A DNA stretch of 64,000 bases, taken from the NCBI GenBank assembly GCA_947179485.1, contig OX359246.1, positions 57,391,632-57,455,631 of the forward strand, in the 5' to 3' direction. The notes beneath the pieces were generated by a model, which was not told the origin of the DNA, did not search any database, and saw only the letters and a list, made by a program, of their open reading frames with translations. Source of the stretch: Allacma fusca (Eukaryota; Arthropoda; Collembola; Symphypleona; Sminthuridae). Shown piece by piece: positions 39,201-51,050 of the stretch (positions are counted from its first letter, which is position 1; each line of letters starts with the position of its first letter). Made by a program: the position numbers and the translations under genes.

Positions 39201-41499
39201 CCAAAGACTCCCCTCAATTTATGATTACTTGTCCTCAATAGTAATTTTAATAATTGGCTGTGCACAATTACATTCGCAGGTTGTGACGCTTTTCTCAAAC
39301 TTCTCATGGACAAAAAGTAACTTCACTGTGGAAGAAGTGACTGTGGTCAAGCATTGGATTAACCCTTTTACAGGAATTTTTGTAAACATTCCATTGTACA
39401 TGCTGGCTACAGTGAGCTGCTTTCTTTTCCTCTCGTTAAAAAACTTAATAGCTATTCCGAGTATTCCGACAAACATTTAAAATGTCAAATGTTTATGCGT
39501 AGTTTTTCTTGTCCATCCTGGCATCAACACTGCCAGTTCCTTGTGGAAACTTCGTTCCAGTATTTAAGCTTGGCGCAGGATTGGGTAGATTAGTTGGCGA
39601 AGCTATGTACTACTGGTTCCCTGGCGGAATTAATTATTATGGCGATAGGTGGCCCATTGTCCCAGGTTTGCTGAAAATTGCCAAATATTTTCCATGAAAA
39701 TGAAAACATTTAATGTGGACAAGTAAAACATATGGATATTTTCTGCAGGAGGATACGCACTAGTTGGCGCTGCGGCGGTATCAGGCGCTGTGACGCGAAC
39801 CATCTCTATTTGTGTGATTGTGTCAGAAATGACGGGACAAATTACGTACATTATTCCAGTTATGATAGCTGTTCTGATCTCAAATGCTGTTGCTGGCCTC
39901 CTGCAACCTTCACTATTTGATTCTATAGCACTTATAAAAAAATTGCCGTACCTTCCTGATTTCATACCCTCTGCTGCTGGTAATACTAAAATTAATGGCA
40001 TTTTACATTTCTTTCTATATAAAGCATGTTTACAGGACTTATGCACTGTTTTAATTTTTGCACCCTCCCAGAGGAAGCTTACAACGTGCTAGTAAAGGAC
40101 TTTATGGTTCCAAATGTAAAATACATTTGGTACGGGATGAGCTACAACGAGTTGAAAAATATTTTGGGTGATAGTCCTACTCTGACTGCGTTTCCCGTCG
40201 TTGATAATCGAACAAACCGAATTTTACTGGGTTCTATTGAAAGGCCTCACTTAATCAAGGTTAAGTGCTATCTTCAAAGGATATGTATGTTTTCTTTGAA
40301 TTTGACATAGTTTACCAATTGTTTCACAAATTTGTTTATTTGATCATAGAGCATCGAGAGGCACATTGGTCGGGAGAGAAGGATCAAAGCTGCAGCAACC
40401 TGGCATAGGGAAAATATGAAAATTGCTCTTATGAAGCAGGAGAACGAGTTGCGTCGGCCATCTCGCTTCGAAGTGATACCGGTGCCATCGATAACATTGT
40501 CTCCGACAATCGACGATAACGATGCTATGAATCGAGTCACCATTCATGTAAAACTTTGAATTCAAAAGCTCCATATATTTTAAATGAGAGGTAGGTGGCT
40601 GCAGTAATATTTGTTTGTGAATTTAGGGAGCCACCCCGTTTTTGTCACCGTTGAGGTTGCATTTGCCGCCTAAGAAATCTATTCTAAAGAAGACTTCATC
40701 CTTTAGCTTCCATAAACACGGGCAAGGTCCTAGCAAGTTACGGTCGCCGTATCAAACAGTCACCGGAGCAGAGTCCGGTATTGCAAAAGCATTCCATAAT
40801 ATTTTTACCAAGTCCTCAGCTCTCAGGGATGCCAATGAGGAAATTGGGGCAGAAGATTTGTCACTTCCAACAACACCCACCGTCAAAAAGACTGTGCAAT
40901 TGGTAATTACCGTACCACTATGTGTTTGAAATGTAGTATCAAACGATAGTTAGTCGAAATATAGTAACCATCCCAAAGGATTTTTGTAACTTGATAAATT
41001 ATGTTATTATTAAAAGCCCCGGGAACGCGTAATTGACATGTCCCCGGAGGAACAGGAAGCTTGGGAGGAAGAAGAAATGCAAAAGCGGGTGGACCTAAGT
41101 CGATGCACAGTTGAACCATCTCCGATTCAGCTAGTGAGCAAAACAATGCTACTCAAAGTACATTCCTTGTTTTCATTACTCCAAATCAATCGTGCGTATG
41201 TGACTTCGACGGGAAGACTAATTGGAGTTGTTTCTATGAAGGAGGTAATTTATTCTGAAAAATCTTCCAGGAATTAAAACATGTACATCAAATTGTTTCA
41301 TAAATTAAATCAGAATATGGTGCCATTACTGTTATTCCAGCTTCGAAGTGTAATTGAGCAATGCAATTCAGGAAGCTTCAAGCCTATCGTCCCGGAAGAA
41401 AAGAATTCCAGTGTAGAAGATCTTCTTACTCCCTTAACTGATGATTATGATTCCAGAGATGAGCTCGACGATGACGACGAGGACGATTGCATACCATAA
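36278..41499 (+). CDS. ClC-a: ClC-type voltage-gated chloride channel (ClC-a/ClC-2 group)
   Basis: Sixteen exons: 36278-36376, 36935-37226, 37338-37466, 37779-37912, 38002-38281, 38515-38599, 38811-38912, 39049-39151, 39280-39411, 39503-39665, 39749-39979, 40072-40259, 40350-40547, 40627-40902, 41017-41244, 41341-41499. Every phase matches; 2799 nt, 932 aa. The cytosolic N-terminus holds YGRYTQDL and leads to [12 protein letters not shown]. Selectivity motifs are GSGIPE, GKEGPFVH (with the gating Glu) and GNFVP. Two CBS regions follow: exon 12 ([19 protein letters not shown]) and exon 15 into exon 16 ([30 protein letters not shown]). The tail is a run of Asp ending DDCIP. The complete pore motifs point to an anion channel of plasma membrane, in insects used in epithelial chloride transport. 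A poly(A) signal AATAAA lies at 41762. The last exon is duplicated at 56808. Confidence 0.95.
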
Positions 41500-42668
41500 A
41501 TATCTGCTAACTCCTGTAGTACTATTCTCAAATATTAGACTTTTAAACAGTGTAACGTAACCCACCATTGCATTCAAGTTGACTTGCTACAAGCATTAAA
41601 ATAATTAGAAAATAATATTGGAGGGCAAAATTTGCTATGGCTATATAGATAAAACAGTTGTATTCAGATCTGTATAAATATAGACCCACACAATACACAA
41701 TGTAATTTGTTGAGGATCCGAATGAATGTAATTTTAACAGTCAGGAATGTTTCTGTAATCAAATAAACTGTTAGCAGTATATGGCTTAATTTCTTTTAGA
41801 AGTTCATGTGAGTATTTAAAAGTTATCCCTATTTGTACGAATCGTAGCCTTCATAGTCTGAGTTCTGGAAAGACAAAAAAACAGGAATTACGAGCAAGGA
41901 AATTATTCTGAATTTATCTCTGAATAAGGAAAGAGTCTCTAATAATAATTATCTCATTCCGCCGGTATCGTTTCAGAATGTTCTCGAAATGTGTGGGATA
42001 TTTTACTTTGCTTGCATTTTCATTCCATACCAAAAGTCTCTTGGTAACTGACATTTCTGCCTGTTTTCCCTCACTAATTGAATTACGTAGCAGACGTTTA
42101 CCATCCTCTGGAGCTGTTGTTCCTTCCTCGGAAATGCAACTGACTGAAATTGGAATACAAATATCGGATTCGTTTTTTTATAGGAAAAGTAACAAGAACA
42201 AAAAGAATGACGAGATTTTGCTTGTGTCCAAAACATCTCTGCAATAATTGAGATCGCCATGATGGATAGTACAAGGGAGGACTTCATTTCAATGAACGTT
42301 GTAATATTTTATGGATTAATAATACGACCAAGTATTTACTTATCAAGCGAAATTTAGATAGTTTATGTGACTCTTGTGGGTTTGTGAGTGTGTTTTATGA
42401 GCCCTAAAACAGTGTATTAGGTATATTGTTAATGCCATTATGGATTCTAGGTATTATAGTTTATTATTGTTTTGAGAATTGAGATAAATACTGTTTCCGT
42501 GAATTATAATTTCATGAATGAAAGCAAGAGTTGTAGTAACTTGTTAATGGCTCATTATCAACAGAAAAACCAAATGAATCATCTCTTCTAGTCGGACATC
42601 AACTCCAAATTAGTTTTGAATTACTTGCGTGTGTACGGGCCAATTGTAATTTATCACATCCTGAAGGG
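41308..42668. repeat. Segmental duplication, copy 1
   Basis: About 1.36 kb nearly identical to about 56770-58135 in direct orientation. It starts a little upstream of the last chloride-channel exon (AATCAGAATATGG) and ends near TTATCACATCCTGAAG. It carries that exon, its 3' UTR, and a small convergent gene, which is broken in this copy. A minisatellite begins immediately after its right end. Confidence 0.93.
41829..42287 (-). pseudogene. Decayed copy of a small secreted prohormone-like gene
   Basis: Counterpart of the three-exon gene at 57293-57755. The leader is preserved (MKSSLVLSIMAISIIAEMFW). The donor after exon 1, GTAAGT in the other copy, is GTCATT here; the donor after exon 2, GAG/GTAATT there, reads GAG/ATAATT here. 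Exon bodies are otherwise close, including KRLLVWNENASKVKYPT, FENILKRYRR and a final NSDYEGYDSYK. With both donors lost, normal splicing looks impossible. Unspliced it could still yield a 94-aa leader-bearing peptide with an unrelated tail. Confidence 0.72.
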
Positions 42669-42674
42669 TCTCAC

Positions 42675-42835
42675 CAAAACACTGAACAACTGAACATTAC
42701 ACTAAAAAACTGAACATTTGAAAAACTGAACAACTGAGCAACTGAACAACTGAACAACTGAACATTTGAACAACTGAACATTTGAACAACTGAACAACTG
42801 AACAACTCAACATTTGAACAACTGAACCCTCTAAA
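42675..42835. repeat. Minisatellite, about 10-15 bp unit
   Basis: Irregular tandem copies of AACTGAAC and CATTTGAACAACTGAAC. The array sits exactly at the right boundary of the segmental duplication and is absent from the other copy. Confidence 0.9.
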
Positions 42836-43089
42836 ACACTGATTAGAACTGACCCACTGACCTCCCCAGAAACATTGACTAGTACTTACCTGCTTATAGT
42901 TACACTGCTAGTGGCTGCATGCAATGTACATATGTACATATAGGGTTACACATTATTTTTCGTTAGCTTTTTAGCTAGCTCATACAATTATCTAAAGTAG
43001 ACTATATAATTTTATTTAAAAAAACAAGCTTACACAGTACTAAATCTCATACTAGTTTTTTTATTACACCCAATAAATCCTAACAACAT

Positions 43090-43260
43090 GTTATGCATTT
43101 GAAATCCTTTATTATTAAAGAGCAATTTCTGTCCGTTTATTTAACGTTTTGCACTTTCATAGTTCAATCGCCTGACACAACGCTCCAAAGGGGGCATTCC
43201 AAGCACTCCTTATTATTAACGAGCCCTACTTGTCCGTTTATTTAAAGCGTTACTCTTAAT
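43090..43260. repeat. Short two-copy direct repeat
   Basis: CCTTTATTATTAAAGAGCAA...TCCGTTTATTTAACG at about 43107-43150 recurs as CCTTATTATTAACGAGCCC...TCCGTTTATTTAAAGCG at about 43207-43250. Noncoding. Confidence 0.6.
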
Positions 43261-43300
43261 ATAATCGCGTACGATTTAGGCATACCACAAGTCTCTATAA

Positions 43301-44180
43301 CAGGGCTTGATACATAAACCGTTTGGCTTTTAATTTCTACGCACTCGCACTCATGAGTGACCATGATGAAATCTTGCACTCAAACTCGTAACAAATTAAA
43401 ATTAGCGCCATTTCAACGAATCCGCCAAAGAATAACTCTGAAGCCGTCCACTGTACTGACGATAGCTCACATTTTTAGCGGAAACGAAATTATCAAAACG
43501 CTAAATGCAGGCAAAATGTACTGAGTTTGTACGTGTAGATGGGGGCAACATGCATTCCATTAAGGAATATATGAGTTCCAAATACTGCCCTCACACTCTC
43601 ACTCAATGACTGCAATCTATTTTTATGGCACTCGGCCTCACAAACTGAGTTCTGCTTAGAATGCCGCGAGTCTCACTCGGCACTCAAATTTTGAGTTCTG
43701 AGTGCGAGTTGAGTGCGAGTTTTGCTCTCAAAACTCGTGAGTGCGCCGATCAGTGCTTTCGCCGAATTATAATATTAAGAAATCTCGAACGTCCCCGCGG
43801 GACGACAGCCCCTGACAATATCACTGCCCTTACTATTGTATAGCACTTTGGTTGTATTGTATGCATGTATATATAGTATACATATAAGCTTTTTAGCCTT
43901 TATTGTAATTTGTACACGCGAACCTACAACGCACACGTAGGCCTAGGACTTTAGGAGAGAAAGTGAAGATTTAATTAGTCCTTTTATCAACTTCAAATTA
44001 AAATGTAGTGTTATAAGCATACACTATGTAAGCTATATGCATACATACAAAGACACGAACCAAGATCAGACAACCAAAATTAAATCTTCCTACCGGACAA
44101 TTTACCGACGAGTCATGAATGGTGTGTATGGCAATTTTGGATTCGATTCTGTGACGTTGCGGATTAATTGACAAGCCCTG
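43301..44180. mobile_element. Candidate hAT-like element, GAGTGCGAG-iterated
   Basis: The ends read CAGGGCTTG and CAAGCCCTG, an inverted pair of nine bases with weaker similarity inward. The left half is filled with CACTCGCACTC / GAGTGCGAG iterations, as in the better-supported elements of this window. The flanks (CTCTATAA and CTTTTGGG) do not match, so the boundaries are unproven. Confidence 0.45.
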
Positions 44181-47080
44181 CTTTTGGGTTGCTATGCAGT
44201 GGTAATTTCGGGGGAAGGACGTATAACTTCAAACCCCCAAAAGAATAAGTAAGTTGACTTAGAAAGTTGGAATTTGGGGAGAGGCAGGATTGATTTCAGC
44301 TATATATGGAAAGAGCTTTAAAATTTGTGCGATGAAAGTTAGTACATGTATTCACTGATTGTGTTGAATTATATCTTTGACAGCTGGGGCGTTCTACAGC
44401 AATTGACTGACAAGACGACTGTGAATAGACTAAAGGCATCCGTTCAAACAGTTCTGAATCAGTTTGTACACTAAGCGATCATTTGTTTCGGCATTTATGA
44501 CCATTTGGAGGAACTAAGATAGCCACAAATGCCTTATTTGACTTTCTGGATACCCAAGCCGTGGGTTTCCTTCATCCGTCTTTCGGAATAATTGAAGATT
44601 CGACTACAATATACATCACGTAATGGGTACGGGTATGGGAAGTCACTCAGTACTAATGTAATGTAATGGCTTTATTGTCGAATCAACTCACTGCAAGCAC
44701 TGATTTCCCGTGGCAGGCTGTAACCACTTTTTGGCGCCCCCTCTAGAACATATGTGTTACGAAATAATATTTTTCCACATTTAAGTTCATGTTGAATTTT
44801 CGAGAGGTAGTTAAGCAAATAAATGTCTATTTTAGCCGAGAACATGAAGCCTTTAAAAATCGGTGGATTTTATATTATGAGGTGCTAACAACTGCACATC
44901 CACAATCAAACAACGCTCAAATCTTCCCTCACATAAGCTGATGGCGGTCGATACCCTTCCATGGACATACCTGGCATATATGTGTAAATTCGATGTCATT
45001 AGCCTCCCGCTTGTGTCTCCAGTCTCCACCAGAAGCATGCCTGAGAAGAAAACGCTTTGGAAGAGCGGAACTTCCCAAACTTATCGTATGGTGATTTGTT
45101 TGCTCTTGTAATTCATTTATACATTCAAATATTTTTTCGTATGATTTTCGAAGATTATCTGTAAAGTAAGTAGGAATAAATTAGTCGAAGTTGTTTCATT
45201 TGTTAAATGGATATTAAACCAGCACTGAAGCCCTGTCGTGTCAAGATACGCAAGAATAAGTTTATTCCTCACAAGAGTGATCTTTATGTTAAATTTAAGG
45301 TATGAAAGGATATATTTAGTACGCTATTGTAGATGAATTGAACGATGAAAGTAGAAACAATATTGTAACTGATATTTTAAACCATTTCCTCGTGTGAGTT
45401 TGAATTTGTGTAGCATTGAGAATGAATTGACTCATGGGTTTGTGTATTTCTGCTTCTTTATGACAACTTGAGGATGGGTATTAGCGACAGTCTTAAGACG
45501 ATTTAAGGGTTGACATTTAATACCCAACATTATCTTTGGTCAAGTATAGTTCAAAAAACATGATACCGACTGGCTTCTTGAAAATCGTGGTCCAGAATGT
45601 TAGATGACGCACTTGTAGAATATTGAGCAGAGGTTAGATTTATTGTTGTGAAGCATTTTTCTGTATATTTTAGATGTCGTAGACGCATCCGGTGACAACA
45701 ACAACCCGGCCTGCAATTAGATACATGCAGAAGCAGTCCAAATTCAAAGGGGTTTTTGGTTAGAAGTCAAATAGGGTGTCTAGTTTTATATATGTACGTA
45801 TATGTTATGCATGCCTTCAATGGTTAACGGATTATAAGTCCTACACACATTCGATTCATGATTCATGACACTTGCCTGTAGGACGAAGCCAAAGAGAGTC
45901 AGAATCCTTTCCGCCCGTAAAATGTCTTGAAAACTGAAATGATCATATAGATTTTATGGACCAATCTATTTTATTGAGACAGAAGGGATTAGACTTAGAA
46001 ATGTGCCTATGACGGTAGTTACTTGAGTAAAAATCACAGCTGTGCCTTAAAACTTAAGAAATTAACACACACTGTTCTTTCGCGATGAAATAATCACTTA
46101 GCGTTTCGCTAAGAACTGCCACCTGGGGGAATCGGTGAGAACTGAGAGCTGTCATGCGTTAAGCAATGGCTAAATAATAACATGAAACGCGTGTTTAATG
46201 TCGGTAGTGCAATTGGACATGTATAGCTGTCATGTGTTCAACATATCTTAATTTTTGACAGGCAATACCGATGGCATTGACTCAGGTCTACAGGTGACAG
46301 CGACGGTGGCGTTTAGGAACATGTTTAAAAATAACAAGGTGTTGATTCAACTGTAACGAATAAAGAACCAGGTCATAACGACTCATCAAACGAGCAATCA
46401 CGAGACGACGATGTAATTTCGGGAGCTATTACTGCTCAGAATTACTGGTGAAGGACGACATTGGACGGAATTTGCCGACTTCGACGTAAGTTGGGTTTGT
46501 AGTTGGAGGTAAAATTAAACCCTAGTTTCTGTATTGTAGGTACTTTGCATCTACGAGATTCTTCTACTGTGAATACAGCGTTCAAGGTACATCGCGAGTT
46601 ATCAAGTTGAGATGCCATCTTGAGAATTACTTGAAGTTCCCTGTCACTGTTTTGAAATTACATGACCCGATCATTCCAGTGGTTGTCAGTTAACGGTAAC
46701 TTCACATTTTTTACATGTCAGACTAAATCTTGCTAAAACAATTTGAAAGCGTTCTATTTCGATCTTAATCGAATATTGTACTTTTCAAAATCTTGCAGCG
46801 CATCATGGGAAACTTGTGGACAATTCCTGCAGTGGTGAAATGGGCATACCGGGGAGCATTCGTCACGGGACTGTTTCTGGGGAAATTTAATTTATAGTAT
46901 TACTTAGTGTGTGTAAAGTAGCATGCATAATTGACGGTACGTAAAATTCAAGTATTGTTTTCATGTAAATTTATCCCAAGCAATCGTTAATTATATTTAA
47001 TTTAAAGAATTTAATTAATTTATTTATTGCTGACACATATTTCGAAACAATGCTTTCAGCATTTTTTTCAAAGTTCCAGT
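44181..47080. other. Intergenic, possible isolated exons only
   Basis: No recognised gene. Two weak coding-like pieces on the plus strand: 45207-45299, reading MDIKPALKPCRVKIRKNKF and ending at a GTATGA donor; and about 46540-46694, open after a TTGTAG acceptor and reading RFFYCEYSVQGTSRVIKLRC to a stop. They could be parts of one unrecognised gene or chance. No domain could be named. Confidence 0.3.
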
Positions 47081-47089
47081 GTACCTACA

Positions 47090-47220
47090 CGAGCACTGCA
47101 CAGCCAAACATTTATAGTTCAGAGAGGTAAATGTAAATAGGAAAGGCAGTAAATAGTTGCATGGAATAGCTAGCTGCGCAATGGCAGTAAAAGTGTAGAC
47201 TAACGCACCTTCAATTGGTT
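47090..47220. repeat. Dispersed repeat, copy 2 of 3 (inverted)
   Basis: Reverse complement of the repeat at 26025-26155, for example GAGCACTGCACAGCCA on this strand against TGGCTGTGCAGTGCTC there. Confidence 0.7.
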
Positions 47221-47489
47221 AATAAAAATAAATTTCAGACTACAGATAATTAACTTTTACTGTGTATATTACATTCTCTTCACCCAGTATAGTTCTCATC
47301 GATCTTCATATTTGTCTACAAATACTTTCACGTGTTTTTAAGTCGTGCTTCTACAAACTGTTACTTATAGTTTATCAGTGACAAAAAACACGCGTTTTTA
47401 ACCAAATGCCTACTTCCCTAAAACTGTGACCGCGCAACTTGTTTATGGTCCTGAAGTGTAGTTTCGATTAAAAGCAGTCTACATGCAGT

Positions 47490-47690
47490 TTCACTTTAAA
47501 TTTAAAGATTTGTTTTCACGAAAACTATTCAACCGACTTCAGCCAAGTACTAACTAACGATTACTTTCGACACAAGCATTAACAACAAATTATTTAGTTG
47601 AAATCGGTCCAGTAGTCTTTGATATATCGTGCTGAAGGTTACACGGACGTGCGAACGTACACACAAGGCTATTTTACGAGATTGATAACG
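47490..47690. repeat. Possible retroelement 3'-end relic
   Basis: Contains TTGAAATCGGTCCAGTAGTC followed by TACACGGACGTGCGAACGTA and CACACAAGG. This arrangement, GAAATCGGTxxAGTAGT then iterated ACAxAC, is common at 3' ends of arthropod non-LTR elements and derived SINEs. No reverse transcriptase frame is attached. Confidence 0.35.
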
Positions 47691-47699
47691 CCACCCTGA

Positions 47700-49237
47700 A
47701 AACCATAACTGAAATAATATAAAATAATAAATGAAGTAAGAAAGTATGAACTATCTGAAGAAATTTATTTATCAAAGATTTGTGAGCTGTATTTCAACCT
47801 ATACCAAATATGTAGTGATCACTTTCCATCAGTAATCCTCGCCACATGCACACTCGGATCGGAGTGATATTTTGTTGGAGATTAGCTTCGTGGCCCAAAG
47901 TCACTGCGAGAACAAAATCCTTGCCCATCTCGCCCTGGTTTGCGCGAGAAATCGTGCAGGTTTTAAATTCTAACTCGTCGATAAAAGCCGCCCATATCCA
48001 CCTTAAGTTTTCCAAAGCTAAATTAAGTAAGAAATTTTCATTGATGAAAGTTAGTGCTATATTAGATGAATGGTACATTTACGGCATCCATTCATCATAA
48101 ACCGCGTACCGTTCGTTCATTATGAAAGTATACGCGCATGTAGACCATGTTGCTTTTAGTGAACACTGCATGCCGTTTATTTTGCTATTAAGAAGGCAGG
48201 TTACTTATTTAAAATGTTTTACAGGGGCAGTACAAGGCTTGCTGGGCACAGTCTACCCAACTTTTTCGCATGGCCTGGAGTACGGCCTAGCCCCTTTCGG
48301 CGGGCCCAATTTCCCCCACGTCCCATGTTTGGACAGGAGAACTAACATGTACGTGGGGAAACTGGGATGACATAATACAGCACTGGATAGAAGTAATAGT
48401 CGGATTCCATTTATTAGAGTCCGGAATATCTCGACTGCTGGTGTCCATGCCCATTATTTACAATAGGTTTGTGTAAAACAATTTTATGATTAAATGATAA
48501 GGACAAAATAATAAAAGCAAATATACGTATTTTGTACTCACGGAGAACACATAGGTTGTTGTTTGATTCTGCGCCTTAAAATGTTCCACAGGCCGGCTAT
48601 GGGGTTTCTGTGGGACATTTTACCGACAGAGTTGTAGGGGCTTGCTTTCGTAGATGCTTCGCTTTTTTTTAATTTAATAATTAAAATTTATTCGGTCCAA
48701 TGTTGTTACCCGTTGAAATTGAAACGAAGCACCCCGATGGGTTCCTCCGTCTGTGGTCGCAAAAACTCAACTTTCCGGTGATGATGTGTCCATTATTCTT
48801 ATTCTTGCACTTGAGTTCACATAATATCAGCTGATACTGTGTGACTCAATCTTTCGAATTTTATTTTTCCAACACAACAGCAACCACAAACTATTCACTG
48901 ACAACTGAAATTTCGAATGTAAATTCCCCATAAGTTACAAACACGTTTGTACTTCAACGAAAAAAAATTACAAATTTTCAGGTCTACGAGACTAAACTAG
49001 GCAGTTTGACAAGTACGTTACATGCTAATCTCGCGTGTAACGTAGCGTTCATTTGTATATAAGGGAATCTTTAGCCCTCCCCATGAAAAAATGGCAAGAT
49101 CGGAATATTTTTCTCAGTTGTCTTTTTTCCCCTTAAACAATATTTTCTTAAGCTTGCTCTTCATTTACAGCATAAAATCCCAATTATAGACGTAAGGACT
49201 CTTTTGAAACCTTAATTAAAACTAATGGTTTAAACCA
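47700..49237. other. Intergenic
   Basis: Slightly GC-richer patches at 48235-48370 and 48560-48780 without recognisable coding or RNA features. The segment around 48035-48085 (ATATTAGATGAATGGTAC) has a rough inverted counterpart near 56410-56445. Confidence 0.35.
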
Positions 49238-49425
49238 AGGTACAAAACACTTGAAATTTTAATATTTTCAATCCAAAATGCTTATATTTCGTCGGGCACA
49301 AATCTTGCATTTTGCATTCCACCCATGTTAGTTGTACTCATCTCTTTTATTATTTTGTTTTTACTTACACAAGTAACCGTCTCCACATAAGCTCCTTAGA
49401 ACGAATAAATACCCTTAGAATCAGA
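49238..49425. repeat. Direct repeat pair with 56187-56403
   Basis: About 190 bases, including CAATCCAAAATGCTTATATT, TCGTCGGGCACAAATC and CAAGTAACCGTCTCCACATA, recur almost unchanged at 56187-56403. The second copy has an extra ~30 bases (CATCTTGGCCGTGAATTTAT region). Noncoding. Confidence 0.85.
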
Positions 49426-50689
49426 CCTGGATAACCGAAAAATAAGGTTTCCATTAGTTCGTCATACGTTATTGTAATTGTTTTCGGTTTTGGTTTTTGT
49501 TTACCGCTATTCTAAAATACTGTTATCGGTTATAACCGTGTTTAAGCAAAATGGATTCGGTTAAACGATTAATAACGGCATTCAGTAAATTTTATTGAGC
49601 TATTTTTAAATTTATTTGATTAAACTAATAACACTAGTATTATTCAAACATTTCAAAACCACGGAACTTCATAACATGTACCATTCAAAATCCGTTTGTT
49701 CGAAGAAACAAAACGGCATTCAGTACCTCACCCTTCATACAGCTTCGTCTTTCAGATAGAACAAACGTTAGGGCAGAAAACAGGCGCTCAACACTCACTT
49801 GAGTCCCAGGAACCCAAATAATTAATCAAGCTACATATCTCAATGAAGTTGGACCAATACTGGTCCACTATTTGAATAGATCACACTTTACGCACTTTTT
49901 ATATTTTTTACTCGGAATTTTCTCATGTAATTTCTTATATCATATAATATCTGTGATCTAATATCATATAAACCTTCCAACAATGCTGTTCTACTGGAAA
50001 CAGAAGCCATATATGCAGATTCTGTTTTTGTCTTCATTCCTCAGAAATACTTCAAACGGGTCTTCCTTGTCATTAGAAACATTAGCTTCAAGCTGGTCGA
50101 CAACTTGTTAATAAAAAGGAGCTAACAATTAGCACTATTAGCAGAAATCGAAATATGCTGAAATTAAAAACAATTAGCAAAAGCATATGTATGTTTGCAT
50201 AAAACTAACAATACACATACCGAAATAAGCTGAAATTAAATGAATCTAATAATAAGCAATTTATGTGTACTAGGTAATTAACAGAGTTACATTCCGAATG
50301 GTGAAAAGTAAACTCTTCCTAACTGATATACTCATCGGTTAGTATTTCCTCTCCCCCAGTTCCCAAGAATCTCATGTGTCTTAGCATGTTCTTGTGTCTA
50401 AATCTTCGGAAATATTGCCCACGAAATTAATTGTTTAAATACTACATTATTATCTTAATTATTTATTCAGTGCACATTTATCGTTACCAATAAGCCTCGT
50501 AAATATGGTCAGTGGAGTAACAAATAAAGCTACTTTGTGTAATCTACATTCAAAATCTTTAAAAAACACTATTGAACCCCTTCTGCATAAACAAAAACAA
50601 GAAACTTATGACAGACAAATATTTATCATAGCTACTCTCGGATGCCAATATTTATATCAAAATTGCCATTATTGCATATTCGTCTTCTT
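49426..50689. other. Intergenic
   Basis: No gene recognised. 49430-49570 is rich in CGGTTATAACCG-like strings, possibly another small inverted-repeat element whose ends I could not define. Confidence 0.3.
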
Positions 50690-50915
50690 CAGCCTTACTG
50701 CAATATGGTTTTTAAGGCTTCTCCGGCAAAACAGTATGTAATAAATACAAACTGGTAACCACTGGATAAGGACTGCTCAGGTTTTGCCTTTAAAATAGTA
50801 TGTTTGAATCGGAAACTGACATCCCCTGGATCAGGACTGCTCCGGCATCTCCTGCAAAATGGTGTGCAAGAATTGGAAACTGGTACACCCTGGATCAGAA
50901 CTGATGAAAATATGA
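50690..50915. repeat. Tandem repeat, about 65-bp unit, about 3 copies
   Basis: Units carry GGATCAGGACTGCTCCGGC, then CAAAATGGTGTG-like and GGAAACTGGTA-like blocks. The copies differ at many positions, so the array is old. Confidence 0.75.
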
Positions 50916-51050
50916 ATCAACACTGGTAAGCACTGTAAGTAAGCCACGATGCAGGATGAGCGGCAATGTACAAAGTTTGTTACATAGAAAATTTTGTGAG
51001 ACATTGTAATACAATGTACTATATAGCAGACGATATAATGGATCAATGCT

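Noticed and set aside
41978-42247. Plus-strand open frame of 89 codons
   Set aside because: Antisense to the small secreted gene. The minus strand has the leader, acceptors and conserved paralogue.
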